The notes under the pieces are model-generated. The model made no database searches. It had not been told where the DNA came from and was given only the letters and a program-made list of their open reading frames with translations. A program made the translations under genes and the position numbers. From assembly GCA_027596075.1 (NCBI GenBank), contig JADGJC010000374.1, positions 2,295 to 36,585 on the forward strand: 34,291 nucleotides of DNA, written 5' to 3'. This stretch comes from Rhizophlyctis rosea (taxonomy: Eukaryota > Chytridiomycota > Chytridiomycetes > Rhizophlyctidales > Rhizophlyctidaceae). Every line of letters starts with the position of its first letter. Positions within the stretch are counted from its first letter, which is position 1. Positions 23,201 to 34,191 of the stretch are shown here, piece by piece.

Positions 23201-23916
23201 CACACACTGTAGTCACAGTCACACGCACACCTACCCAAACTCCTCACAACCATCCCTAAACTTCTCAGCTTCTTCGGGGGGCAGATCCACGACGATAAAA
23301 CCATTTACACCGGCCTCTTTACAATCCTGCATGATTTTCTTTTCACCATAGTTCAGGAAAGGGTTGTAGTAACCCATGAAAATAATGGGAACAGTGAGAC
23401 CCTTTTGGCGGGCCTCTTTTACGTATGCGAGACATTGGGGGATTTGGATGTTGTGTTGGAGTGCGACCTGTGTATGGTATGGTATGTGAGATGGTGGGTA
23501 TGGGGAGTGGGGAAGGTGTATCAGGAGAGTGGGACGCTCGATACATACGAAACTGGATTCCTGGATAGTGGGACCGTCGGCCATGGGGTCGGAGAAGGGG
23601 ACACCTAAAAATAGCACAATGTCAGTCCTCCAACATCCCCTTACAGAAGTCCGACAATGGCCACCCACCCAACTCGATAATATCCGCACCACCCTTTTGC
23701 AAGGCGAGGAGGACGTCCACGGTGTCCTCTGGCTCTGGGTAGCCCGCCGTGACATAGGCGACGAAGACAGGACGGTCTGTTTACATTGTAAGTTGGGGTC
23801 AGCAAATGAGGACTTTTCACTTAGATCAGTAGCCCCGGACTGATATGAGTGAACGGGTGTGAGTACATACTCTGCTGCTTAGCGTGAGTGAAAGTATTTC
23901 TTAGCTTCTGGGACAT
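20211..23916 (-). CDS. TRP5: Bifunctional tryptophan synthase (alpha-beta fusion), 11 exons
   Basis: Exons: 23916-23871, 23776-23669, 23604-23549, 23467-23235, 22615-22326, 22054-21983, 21917-21642, 21557-21279, 21147-20851, 20762-20348, 20265-20211. Phases agree at all ten junctions, giving 708 residues, close to the yeast enzyme (707). The alpha part (about 1-245) cleaves indole-3-glycerol phosphate: [14 protein letters not shown], the catalytic Glu50 in IIELG and Asp61 in [14 protein letters not shown] short linker leads to the beta part, which joins indole and serine with [19 protein letters not shown], Lys379 in [13 protein letters not shown] (Schiff-base lysine), GGGSNAIG at 524-531 (phosphate loop) and [13 protein letters not shown]. 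The C-terminus is IGWDLRFEGG. It acts in the cytosol at the last step of tryptophan synthesis. All key residues are present, so it is probably functional. The intron at 22616-23234 is 619 nt, far longer than the others. Confidence 0.97.
22701..23047. repeat. GC-rich minisatellite (two unit types) within a tryptophan synthase intron
   Basis: About five 30-bp units of type CCGCTCCGCGGCGCGGGCCC + GGCAGTTCCA (alternating with a CATCAATTCCA ending) run from about 22705 to 22854. They are followed by about four units of roughly 36 bp built on CCGCTCCGCTCCAGCCCCAA + CCCGCGAGCATTTCCA to about 23030, and then a partial first-type unit. Every unit contains TTCCACCGCT or a near match. The core CCGCGGCGCGG is self-complementary (CCGCG-G-CGCGG). 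Variation in unit number between strains is expected but not shown. Confidence 0.9.
23143..23152. other. Assembly gap (10 N)
   Basis: Ten N in the CA-rich tract next to the minisatellite. The true length is unknown; a collapsed or expanded repeat is likely here. It lies in an intron, so the protein model is unaffected. Confidence 0.98.
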
Positions 23917-23960
23917 TGTTGCGTGGTGTGACAGGGGGATTTGTGTGATGGAGGTGTGAG

Positions 23961-23968
23961 CGTGGGAA
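23961..23968 (-). promoter_or_regulatory. CSL-like octamer upstream of tryptophan synthase
   Basis: CGTGGGAA on the plus strand, i.e. TTCCCACG in the sense of the gene, 45 nt upstream of its ATG. The sense-strand orientation is the same as for the octamers upstream of the two divergent genes at 1832 and 2930. Confidence 0.4.
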
Positions 23969-26900
23969 AGTGCCTATTTTTGCACCACCGACACCGTCGA
24001 CACCATCGGCACGACGACGACCCTTTTGAGTGAAATTTCTGGGTGGGGTCACTGGGGTTCCAACTGCCTCGTGTGTGAGTGTATGTGTCACCATGCATCA
24101 CCGAGTCATCCATCAAATCAAGTGGGGCTTGTCCCACCCATGGAGAGGAGATTACGTAATTATCCGCACTCTTGGCCCGAAATGCTGTCCGCAGAGTTGG
24201 ACGGAAGGTGATTGGTGGGATGCGGTATTGGATCGGACATTTCAATAAAGTTGCTGTAAGAGGGGGTATTCGAAGGAGCGCCAGGCATGGGACACAAGGT
24301 CCTCCAGTCGAGCATGTTTGAAAGACTCAACAAGCGATGCATACGTCGTGCAATGAAGGTTGCGGATGAACCCTCCCATGGTTTTTTTTGGGTTCGATGT
24401 CTGGCCACGCGCTGCGACATCCTGAACCGGAAAGGGGAGCGTTTAGCCCAGCCGAGGTCAGGTTCGCGACTGAACAGCAATCGTCCAATCGGCAGTTCCA
24501 AGTGGTACGATACCTCACTCCTTAGCATCTTGACGCCGCCCTCAACCAGTCAACCGCACAGCATATAACGCGTTATGGTTCAAAGGATCGTGCCTCCGTT
24601 CCTGCCGTACGTGCTCACTTTTTGTTAGGCTGCGAGCACCGTTCACAGGTGATTCGCTGATACTAAAAAAATCAGAGGGAAAGGGTAGCCTGAGCGCCAG
24701 CCTTATGCTCATGACATGACGAGTGTCACAGGAGCATCTGCATCTGCAATTCCATCATCCACAATGTGTCATTGATCACACTTACGCAGGAAATATGAAG
24801 AGACGTCAATGCATGCAAACATCGCCCAATAGCTCAACAACCTCGGTACGATCAGTACGTTCATGTTCCTGTCACAATGCATTTTTTTTGACATTTTTGG
24901 TCGCTGTTTATACATACGACATTTTGAAAATAGTTCTTGAAAGCCTACATTATCAAAATGGCAAGCAGTTCAGTTCTTAACTTCCTTGCAAAAAGTATGC
25001 TCGATGTTACCGTAGCAACCCTGCATTGAAGACTTGTCAACGAGATAGGTCAACATAACTCGACCAGAGCTCACTCTAGGCTTGTTGAATCGGTTTACCC
25101 CCATCCTCATTGATGCAACGCTCCCTGACTCAACCCCTTCGAAAAATTCCTTTGCGCATCGGTCACGGTCTTCGAAAAATGAAAGCAAGAAACGATAAAA
25201 ACCATATAGAGAACTTTACAATGACTATGACCATTGCGATCTCCAGATAATGCCCCCAGATCATTTCATCGATCCGTTGTGACGAATCCTCGTTCTGCCT
25301 ATTGAAAGTCGGAACTTGCCCAGAAAGCATCGTATGGTATGCGTTTAGCATTCAGTTCCCTTCTCCCAGTTCCTCTTCTGGAAAAGGAATGTACAGTTGC
25401 ATTCAATTGAATCCCGAGGCTTTGCTCCTAACATCAAGCTGGTGAAAGTCAGTCCTTTGTACAGCGTGACCCTTTTTTGACAATGCACTCTGGAACGAGT
25501 CGTGGCTAAAGTCCTTTGGTGCATCGTCCAGTCACTTTCTGGGTGCTGCATTGATATATGAGGGAACATGATGCGGTTGGGCATCATCTCTCGGTTTCTT
25601 GGTGCATCGGGTTTCATTCTGTTTTTTTTTTGTTCTGAAGGTCGTTGGCGCCTCCACTTTTCATTTCCCAAACTCGCAACTTTCAGAATGCAGAATGTTG
25701 AAGTTTGGCCAATTGCACTGTCAAAGAAACCATCAAAGTTGCAGCAAAGACACCACCTCGATGTGTGTTTGCACAATTGTCGTGATTCCCTACGCCATAT
25801 TTTTTCCAACCATTTGCATGCTGATACACCGACGTTGGGTGATCGTTTGACCCAACGCGAATACAGCATAGGAAATCTCAGGCGGTAGGTACACCTTACC
25901 AATCAATGACCTCTATCATTGGGCACTGGAACAGACAGCGTCCTTCTCGATCTCGAAACAGCTGAGATGAGGCGACTATGGCTGTAGCGTTTCTTTTTGT
26001 TGCGGTTTGCGTCACATGTCAAATGAGTCAATAATATGCGAGATGGCCACACAGGAATGAGTATCCAATACGCTGATGTTGAAACCAATTGGAAGAGTAT
26101 AATCGCGGTGAATCCGGTGATGCAACATGTCAACCCGCACCAATTTAGGGATTGACGAGTATGCGGTGAAACGGGTTCTCTAAGATGTTTTTTTCGATTT
26201 TTTGCCGATAGTGGAGTGTTCCACTGAGTGGCTATGGTTTCAGTTTTGTCATGCTGAAAAAGAACTTTCCGTGATATGTCCGATATAATTCGATTCACTG
26301 TCAGTACTCATGTTTGAATCAACCACCTCTTCTCGCTGTCTCAGCATTGCATTGATTCCGTGCCCGTCCTGAGCCGGTGCACCTCGCATGTCCGCATACA
26401 CTTTTGATAAAGCGATGATCACTTGGCATGGTAGGCTAACATTGCAACCCCTATGGCATATGCTCAACTAACATCGGTAGCGGCGGGAATTGCTACCGTA
26501 TCAGATTCAGGACGAACGCAACTTTTTTCAGCGCAAAATGCACAACTTCTTGACTCCTGGTTAGCACACCCAGAATCCAGCATTTTCAGGTCTTTGAACG
26601 CGCTTTTCGTTTTTTGAATTTTACATCTTCGATAAGGTTGATTACTTTGGATATGTAACAAACTACAGAGGGTTGAATATCCTGGAATGTCTGTCCGGCG
26701 GTCTGTTTGGTCAATGTTACAGCCTTGGCCAGACTGACAAGCATCATTTGTCACGCAACCCGACTAACCCGCTGTGCGGTGAGTGCTGACTACCCACTCG
26801 CAGCAAGTCAATTTCCTGCAAGTTGCTAGATAAGATGTTTCAGCGAGGTTCCCTCTGCAGTCACCAGCAAAAGGTTCCAGGACCGCAAAGGACAAAAAAA

Positions 26901-27705
26901 ACATAATGAGCGAGTATGGAATGTATGCAAAGAATCAACTACTCTGAGAAAGGGAGTACCGAATGCATCTTAGAGTGAAGATCCTCGTTATTTAGATTTG
27001 CCCCGCGATGACGAGAAAGAGGTGGGTTGAAACTCATTTTATCATATTTTCTCCCCATCACCCTCCACAATACATCTGAAGTCGACGCCTTGCCCCTCAT
27101 TCCGAGAAGGAATCTCACTGACGTATGTCCTGTCCCAGTTCCCCGGACTGACAGCGAGGCTACAAGGTTCTCATCACTACCCGCAGCAACAACACCACAG
27201 CATCCACCGCTAGGGCAAGAACCGTCTGTTAACGCTGCCCACGTCCTTTTTGGTTACTCATGCATCCCAGCAATCCATCTCATCTGGATTGCTTACTCGT
27301 CACATTTGATTTCTGTAAAGAGACAGGGCATATGTTGCAGAAAAGGCAGCATACCACTTTCCTGAAAGTATCAAATGGTGCCAGGTGTGCTTCGCTGACT
27401 GCGATTGACCCACGGTGGCTATAGAATCCGGATACCAGGATCAATCACTAAGCAGTCCAACGTTCAACCATCTACCATGAAAAGCCCTTCAAAAGCAAAA
27501 ACAACTTGGCTGCTAACCGCCGGGATATGAATCTTGTGACCAGTTGACACAGAGACTGCATGGGACGCTGGGTAGAAGATATGTGTGAAATTTATACATT
27601 AAAGTGTCTTGCTTAGTTTGCTTCTACACTTGACAATATAGAAAACAATCACCAAATATGAACGCTGTGGAAATTCTATTTCTCCGCAACTGCAATGGCT
27701 GGTGT

Positions 27706-27731
27706 TGTTTTTGGCCCGGATGGCACAGTCA
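27706..27731 (+). repeat. Dispersed 26-bp motif, copy 3
   Basis: TGTTTTTGGCCCGGATGG followed by CACAGTCA. It is inverted relative to copies 1 and 2. Confidence 0.5.
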
Positions 27732-27804
27732 TCCTGTCTGCGTCGCTGACTGCACAGCACCAACGCTCTCTTGAACCGCTTACGACGCCATCATGCAAAA
27801 AGAT

Positions 27805-29757
27805 GATGGCAAACACCAATTTTGTGATAACTGCGGATACCTCACCGTATTCTGATCATCAATCGGTGAGCTTGATGAAGTCTTTGAAATCGTACCCGAT
27901 TTGTGCGATGTCACGAACGCAACGATCGCTGTTGACGGGACTATCCCGGCCGGATTCATCTACACCAGTCTTAACATTGTGATCACCATTCATGCGTTTG
28001 ATTTACGATATAGTGGGCTGGCATATGATCATTAGCTTGTAACTCTTTTTTGTGTCAGGTCCTTCATCTCACGTCCTGGCCACAAGGACTCTTCCGCGCT
28101 TTGATTAAATAAACTGCGGCACAAAATGAAAACATTAGCTCCATTTTGACTTGCAGAAATGAGAGTCCACTCTGTGCTTCTGAAGACGGGGCCTCAAATG
28201 AAGTTTTACGTCATACATGCGTTGTTCCACATGATGAACATTGTGTCAGCGCCCCTACCCTAGGCCCTTTTTTCCGCTTTTCGTCCAAAGGCATGGATCC
28301 TCCTCATTTGTCACTTTTGTCCCGATGGAGGGTTCCAGTTCCAAAGCCGTGGCTGAGCGGAGGCTATTGGAGTTGGACAGAATATGCTGCCCTGGTGGGG
28401 AAAACTGCAGACATCATGGATAAAACTCGGAGTCAATGCGTATAAGTTGTCTTCACCTGAGACAGAACCTTGTTTGTTGGAGCGGAACAACACAGACGGT
28501 TTGCGCACTTCCTACATGAAGGAAAAACGAAGTTCTATTGGGTTCTGAGATGTCAAGCGCAAGCCACCCGCTTGGGCCTTGATGACATTGACAGGGCTTG
28601 GATGCTGTGCACGGAGAGTCTTGAAATGCGACCCTTGACGAGATACACGAGCATCAATATATGTGATGCGTACTGAAATGGGTGCGTTACGTCGGTGAAG
28701 AATTACAGCTGCAATGTGCGTCTGTCATAGCCGGATGCGGTAAAGATTATTTTATCTGAGTAAGTTGGGCTGCCGACTGGATAGAGGTTGTAACAAAATT
28801 CACCCCATTGCCTGATGACGATGGGTTATCAACTGACTATCTCACCATGACACCCAATGAGGACGAATCAATGACTGCATCTCTGCGCCTGTTCCACCTC
28901 AAGTTTCAGATCGGTTCACAATCTTCAACGTTCCGCTCCGACTCCAGCTTTCCCCAGATGTGGGCTCGTTCCGCCGTCTAATGAGCTGAGCTTCAAAACT
29001 TTCGAAGTCCACAGATACTTCAATGGGCTTGGTTTCACTAGCGTGTGGGATCCCAATGCCGAAATTTTCATACCTGCATTTTTCGAAGGAAGGACGCTCT
29101 TTTGCAGCAGGCTTGACGCCTTCTGTGCATAAAATCCCCCATGCGACCTTCTGTTTGGGTCAGCAATGTTTACGTCCTGCCCTAGCTGAATGAGAGGCCG
29201 AGTTGGGCAACACCTATCAAAATTGGATGTAAAAATTGGATGTCCAGTGCGTTTAGGAATGCAACAATCCCTCAGAGCGCACCAATTGACCATACGTTCC
29301 ATCTTTCTTTTGTTCGTGATGACGAGCTCTCGCCATGCTCGACCCAAGTTTCAGTTGCGCTTGACCCAGGGGGCCCACCCTCACTATGTTGCTTTCACAT
29401 CTGTCGCGACATACCTTATACATTCCAATTTTGACCATTGCGACCAGTGGTTCAATAGCGGGTGAAGACGTAGGCATGTAACTTTCGTCGAGGCTTATGG
29501 CCTGTTTTTTTGCTGTCGGATCCTGCGACCTCACTAAGCGTGGGATGGGTCAAAAACGATCGCCATGACGGATTCAAAATGACGGAACTCCAATGGATTC
29601 CATAACTCAGGACTTTGCCGTCGTTCATTGGTTTCCTGAGATACTCCTCTATTCGACTTCTCTTCTAGAGATTCCAATCCGGATTGCCAAAATACCGCAC
29701 AACCGGTACGTTTCCTCGTTCACTGCACTTCGCTCTTTCCATTTGACAGGGTCTTGA
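27805..29757 (+). pseudogene. Series of coding-like islands of unknown, decayed gene(s)
   Basis: Open stretches on the plus strand: 27856-28035 (59 codons, with TNATIAVDGTIPAGFIYTSL), 28159-28263 (34 codons, with LKTGPQMKFYVIHALFHMMN), 28760-28981 (73 codons, with FTPLPDDDGLSTDYLTMTPN), 28971-29132 (53 codons in the next frame, with FKTFEVHRYFNGLGF and WDPNAEIFIPAFF), 29240-29434 (64 codons) and 29569-29757 (62 codons, with SITQDFAVVHWFPEILLYST). They lie in different frames without splice signals between them. Composition resembles protein (alternating hydrophobic strands, acidic loops), but no family was recognised. Confidence 0.35.
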
Positions 29758-29881
29758 TCTCAAGGTTTGCATATGGATTAGCTTGAAATTTGTATGATGC
29801 CTCCAGCTCCATGGATTGACAAGGTAGAGACTCACTCAATGAGTTAACGGTCGGAATACTCAGACTGAGCCGACTCTTTCT

Positions 29882-29904
29882 CTTTACATTTGCAAAATGT
29901 AAAG
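29882..29904. repeat. Perfect inverted repeat (hairpin)
   Basis: CTTTACATTT - GCA - AAATGTAAAG: a 10-bp perfect stem with a 3-nt loop in the gene-poor tract. There is no T-run typical of a bacterial terminator and no gene next to it. Function unknown. Confidence 0.6.
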
Positions 29905-29969
29905 TTGGCTCTTCTGGGTAGGACTGGCGATACACCGGAGTGGACATCCGGAGAATCGGATCGTCATAA

Positions 29970-31406
29970 CAATGTTTCATCTACCCTGATCCACACCCCG
30001 AAGATACTACCTGGGGATACATCGTTGTAAATCTTACAAGCTGTTCAGACGGCAACCATATGGCAAGAAGAAAGCGGTCACTAGAGGGGATCGGTATCGA
30101 GGATAGCAGTGATGTCACAATCACCCTTCGCGCAAAGGATCCAGATTGGTAACTGCGATGGCTGCGGTTTGCTGAATGTCCTCATCATTTGACCGCAGCT
30201 TGCATCAATGGTACCGTGATAGCTCTTGGAAGCAGGTGCCACAAGCCAGTGCATCTTCAGCATTTATCCTGATTGGCGGTCGTTTGTGTCTTGTCAGAGC
30301 TGAAGTAGTATGTACATCGTTGTTGGGTGTTGGCAATCTTAAACAAGGTCAAATTACGGTGTTGGATGCCCACTTGGGAGAATCTAATTCAGTTTCCTGA
30401 ATCTTTCGCACTGGTTACCAGATCAATGACGTCTATCTTCCCCTCGGGTTGCCCCCTTTTTTGGTCCTTTTGATTATAGACAGACATCATATGAATACTT
30501 GCCGAACTAGTTTTCACTTGTGCAATGTCTGTGCCGTTTCTGGATAGCGTCTGCTAGCCTTTCCATGTAAAGATCGCCGAGCTGATGAGCCTTTCAAAAT
30601 CAATACTGAGTACCACACTCTCCATTCCAAAGCCATCATCCACATTCCAGCAACTACACCTACCTTCAAACTAATCATGGTTCCGAAACTTAATCAGGAT
30701 TGCGGCCGCCTTCGCTTGGCCAAGCGTTTTCCCTTCATTCAAGAAGGTCTATTCGCCATGTGCACGCCTCAAATCACTGAGTTTTTAAAAATCCCATTCA
30801 ACCTCGTCATCACGCAGATCCAGCCCAAGAAGCACAGTCGGTGAACCAATTCTTAGCAGTGTATGCAGCACAGCACGTGAAACTATTTTTGTTGGCCATC
30901 AACATTGGACGCCACTGTTCAGCCTCCTCTGCAGGAACCTAGACAGCAAAAACAAACGTCATGCTGCAGCCTCCTCGGAACCCACCTCCACGACCATTTG
31001 GTACAAAGGTGGTGTAATTGGACCCGATCGAGTGGTGTCGGCATGTCCCAGGTGGGATCAGAAATGTTGAGTGGACAGCGGCGACATCGGCCATTCGGCT
31101 CCTCTAGAATTACATAGACAGGAATTCTACCCTACTCCCTTCGGTGGTCCGGCGGTGGCTCAAGAATTTTTTTTTTCCCGATCTCCAAATCTACACTTCA
31201 TCACAGGCGACGCGCTTCATGAGGAAGGAGTCACAAGCACCTATTCGCTATTGGTTGATCGGGAAATCTCAAGCATTGTCGGTGAATCAATGGGCGCTGA
31301 ACTCATGCCATCAGTAACGCCGGGACAGGGACTATTTCAATGCCCCTCCGCGAACCGGAATTTCGAATCTGAAAGCCTTTGTCGGCCGTCAACCCGGAAG
31401 TCTTGA
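29970..31406 (+). pseudogene. Decayed reading frame of about 450-480 codons, unknown family
   Basis: Frame 29970-30272: 99 codons with one TAA (30150). Frame 30176-30844: 222 codons with only TGA (30398) and TAG (30545); it contains HTLHSKAIIHIPATTPTFKL and LRLAKRFPFIQEGLFAMCTP. A third frame, 30789-31406, has 205 codons with one TGA (31068) and contains TIFVGHQHWTPLFSLLCRNL, IWYKGGVIGPDR and REISSIVGESMGAELMPSV. At this base composition a stop is expected about every 20 codons, so such runs in overlapping succession suggest a former gene. All six interior and terminal stops could come from single C-to-T changes (CGA, CAG or CAA), a pattern compatible with CpG decay or RIP-like mutation; that is inference. 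Membrane-like stretches (LPLGLPPFLVLLII) occur. I recognise no family. Confidence 0.5.
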
Positions 31407-33466
31407 TTCACGATTGCAAGTTGTGAAATTAGCATCCAACTGCCAGTTTGCTCTGCTCCTTTTTGCACTTACGCAACATCATTCTGATCGTAGCAATAAG
31501 GTGAAATCTTGACCTTCAGTGGTGGTCCATCACACTCGACGAAGGCCGTCTGAAAAACATGAATATAGAGGGAAGCCTCTTCTGCCTCTGATCATGCGCA
31601 ATCAGTCAGCCTTCCATTGCCACACTCAATTGAAAAAGTGATTCAAGAATCCGGAAGCAAATCTCCGTTGGGGCGAGGCACGCAACGCAAGGAGAACACA
31701 ATTGATTGAAACCCCTACCAAAAGGTGCCCATTATCTTTCTGACGGAACTCCTCGTCATGACGTAGGCAGTAAGCAACAGACTTCCACACTGTGGCACTT
31801 TTGGTGACGGGCGTAAGGTTAGAATCGACAAGAGGTAATGCAATGGACAATATTATGGTGATGCACGGCAAAAAAGGCACCCATCCAAAGATTACACCCT
31901 ATTGAACTCGAGATGCTCGGCATCGAGGGGGTTCTGGTGCTGACAGAGTCTACAGCGACTATGAGGAATTTAGAACAGCACAGAATGTTGCCATATGGGT
32001 GAGCGAGACGCCAAGCTCGGTAGGCGATTCCCTTCACCCCTTGGTCATTCTATCTCATACATTTCTGAATGACGCGAAGTTGGTTTGGCGCATCCAAGGT
32101 AATACACGTCACCTGGTCTTCAGGCTCCTTGCCACTGTGAGAAAGGAAGATGTCTTTTTTTGGTCTCACTGCAAAGGGGATGTCGCAAATGTTTGACAAG
32201 AACGAATGATACCCCTTGGACTGCAATCCCACGAACCTCATGGCCACAGCAAGTCTGGCAACTCCCACAGTGATAGCAGAAGTCTTCGAGATGGATAGTT
32301 TCCCAACAATAGTCCATACAAAAAGGAAAGTCGCAAAGAAATCTTCATTGAAGTTGTACGGCGTCACACCCCCATTTCAATAACAACCCTCCTAGTTTCT
32401 ATTCTACGGAACAGCGTGCTCGATCAAGGCTAATAGTCCGACCTCACCGCATCTGTATCTCATCTGCCTCAAACGCACTCAGTACGTTCAGCTCTGCGGG
32501 TTTTGCCTCCTGACAGCGTGCCTTGAACAAGTGTTCATCCTTGGCGGAGCTGGGCCTATTATTTCTTTTTACTTGTCTACAATCTGCTCGTCTTTGAAAA
32601 AGGAGGCGTACGTGACGTGAAGGCACAGCTGGTGCCCGACTTGCTCGCAAGCGAGACACGCAATTCCACCAGATGCTGCCCAGCCATAGTCACAATGACT
32701 GAGGATGTATTTGCATCACGACCTGAATAGTTGAAATAGTATTCAAGTAATAACACGAACAAGAAAAGTTCTGATGTAAGGATGTTCGAGGAATCAGTTT
32801 CTTAATCACTCAGCGCAAAGACTGGATGGAAATGCCAAATGCAGCTCAATGGGAAATCCGACATGAGATCGTTGAAGTCAAACGTTTTCATCGACGCGAG
32901 ATACCCATCACTGCGGCAAGCTTTAAAAACCCTGGATGCACATGCTCAATGCAGTGATCTTAGATATAGTTTCTTGAAACGACATTGCCAGTAATCATGA
33001 ACATGGGGCGAGACATTGCAAACCATGCTCACTTCAGTCAAATCGCTTTTTTCTCACAAAAAACGATTGCTACAACCACGAGCTTGGTGCTCTGGCCCTC
33101 TGTTTGGGTGTGTGTTTAGAAGGGCGTTAACCGGCCTGCTGATTGAGGTGAGGCAAATGACGGTCCACCCACGTCTTCGCCGTCGACCGAAAGGGCGATG
33201 CAAGCGAGGTACCAGCGCCGGTATGTGTCACCATTCAAACTGCGATTTGCTGATAGTCATCGCACTTGTATTGCTGACCTCACAAGCCGAAACATTTATC
33301 CTTGCGTGTTCTAGAGGCCGTTCATCCTCTTGCTGGTGCAATGTGGCAATGAGTTATGTCGAGCCGTCAACAATAGCGGATACAACGATCTCGATATGTA
33401 CTGCATCTCTCTGAGTGTCTGCAGTTGGGCCCTGCCGCGATGGAAGCTCACTCCCACCAATGATGT

Positions 33467-33493
33467 GGCTTTTAGGCCCGGATGGCACAGTCA
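33467..33493 (+). repeat. Dispersed motif, copy 4 (one inserted base)
   Basis: GGCTTTTAGGCCCGGATGG followed by CACAGTCA, with an extra A compared with the other three copies. Same orientation as copy 3. Confidence 0.5.
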
Positions 33494-33560
33494 TGGGTGC
33501 CTATAGGGCTATTGTAGATGCCCTGGCTATCGAGCTATCATTGGACCACAAGCTTATCAC

Positions 33561-34191
33561 AGCCCCACCCACCAAGTCCCCTGCTGCAACAACTTCCTCG
33601 ACGACGACTTCCCCTTTCCAAGATTACCAACTAGATACCCATTCATAACCGGATGCCACCAAACTCTGACCAGCACCTGGCCAACTCACACTTTATTTCC
33701 CAAGGATCCCTCGGCTTCATAACTAGCATCGTCCCAAAGGTCTAGCCCTCCTCGACAAAAACACCAACTCCCGCCAAAAACATGCCGCATCCGTCGTATG
33801 CGAAGTATGGTCCCTCCTCCGACGCGATATGCTCACCCCTTCCGAAGCAGCTAAACTCAATGCCGAAGATCCCGCTGCAGCTGAAGTAGAACGCCGTCGC
33901 CGTAGTGCGCGCGGAAATTACATAAGTGGTGATGCCTTGGCGAACAGGAAAAGAGACTTTGAGTTGTTGTCGAAGTTGCCTGTCCCTGTTTCGACGATGG
34001 TGTTGAATTGTTTGCTGAGGAATGAGCGTTATTATAGTACACATGTTCCACCATTTTGGGATAATCCAGAGGGGATGGAGGAAATGCCTGTGCCGTATAG
34101 TGAAATGCGGAAGATGATTATTGATATGGTCGCGCTTGATGTTGTTACGATGAGGGGACTTCTTGACAATGGGGAGGCTGCTGCAAGGTGA
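33561..34191 (+). CDS. Unrecognised coding-like segment at the right edge, in three successive frames
   Basis: The main open stretch runs from 33739 to the TGA at 34189: GLALLDKNTNSRQKHAASVV, EVWSLLRRDMLTPSEAAKLN, an Arg-rich ERRRRSARG, then FELLSKLPVPVSTMVLNCLL, FWDNPEGMEEMPVPYSEMRK and MIIDMVALDVVTMRGLLDNG. Upstream, coding-like sequence continues one frame away (33635-33745, with HLANSHFISQGSLGFITSIV) and then another frame away (about 33562-33722, with NNFLDDDFPFPRLPTRYPF). Third positions are C-rich, like the intact genes and unlike the gene-poor tract. A CTTATCACAG acceptor (33553-33562), identical to that of HMG exon 3, could open the segment, and AG|GTGAGG (donor GT at 34188) could splice it onward. 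I recognise no family. It is either a real gene with two missing bases in the sequence, or a pseudogene. Confidence 0.4.

Larger units (their letters stand above)
22616..23234 (-). other. Long intron of the tryptophan synthase gene
   Basis: Donor GTAGGT follows EEFG (exon end 23235) and acceptor CACACCAG precedes [10 protein letters not shown] (exon start 22615). This splits the alpha domain at the same point where the family reads [10 protein letters not shown]. At 619 nt it is several times longer than most introns of this gene because it contains a minisatellite, a CA-rich tract and the assembly gap. Confidence 0.85.
23917..33560. other. 9.6 kb tract without an intact gene
   Basis: Starts at the promoter side of tryptophan synthase. 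The first part (to about 27.6 kb) shows only short frames and a 185-codon minus-strand frame (25345-25902) that I do not believe. From 27.8 kb on, the plus strand carries a series of coding-like stretches broken by stops and frame changes. Between 31.6 and 32.8 kb, minus-strand stretches also look coding-like (for example ICDIPFAVRPKKDIFLSHSG at about 32.1-32.2 kb). Two copies of the dispersed motif lie here. Confidence 0.45.

Noticed and set aside
22619..23212. Long open frames (197, 169 and 158 codons) through the GC-rich repeats that read as a repetitive protein
   Set aside because: They lie entirely inside a tryptophan synthase intron with clear borders, run across the N gap, and exist only because the repeat unit lengths and GC content avoid stops.
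24103..24108. TGACTC (Gcn4-type half site) on the minus strand upstream of tryptophan synthase
   Set aside because: A single 6-mer about 190 nt from the ATG is expected by chance; not enough to claim amino-acid control.
25345..25902. 185-codon minus-strand ORF
   Set aside because: Composition (many Trp, Cys, Met, Arg) is unlike the intact genes, there is no family resemblance, and a 106-codon frame lies on the opposite strand.
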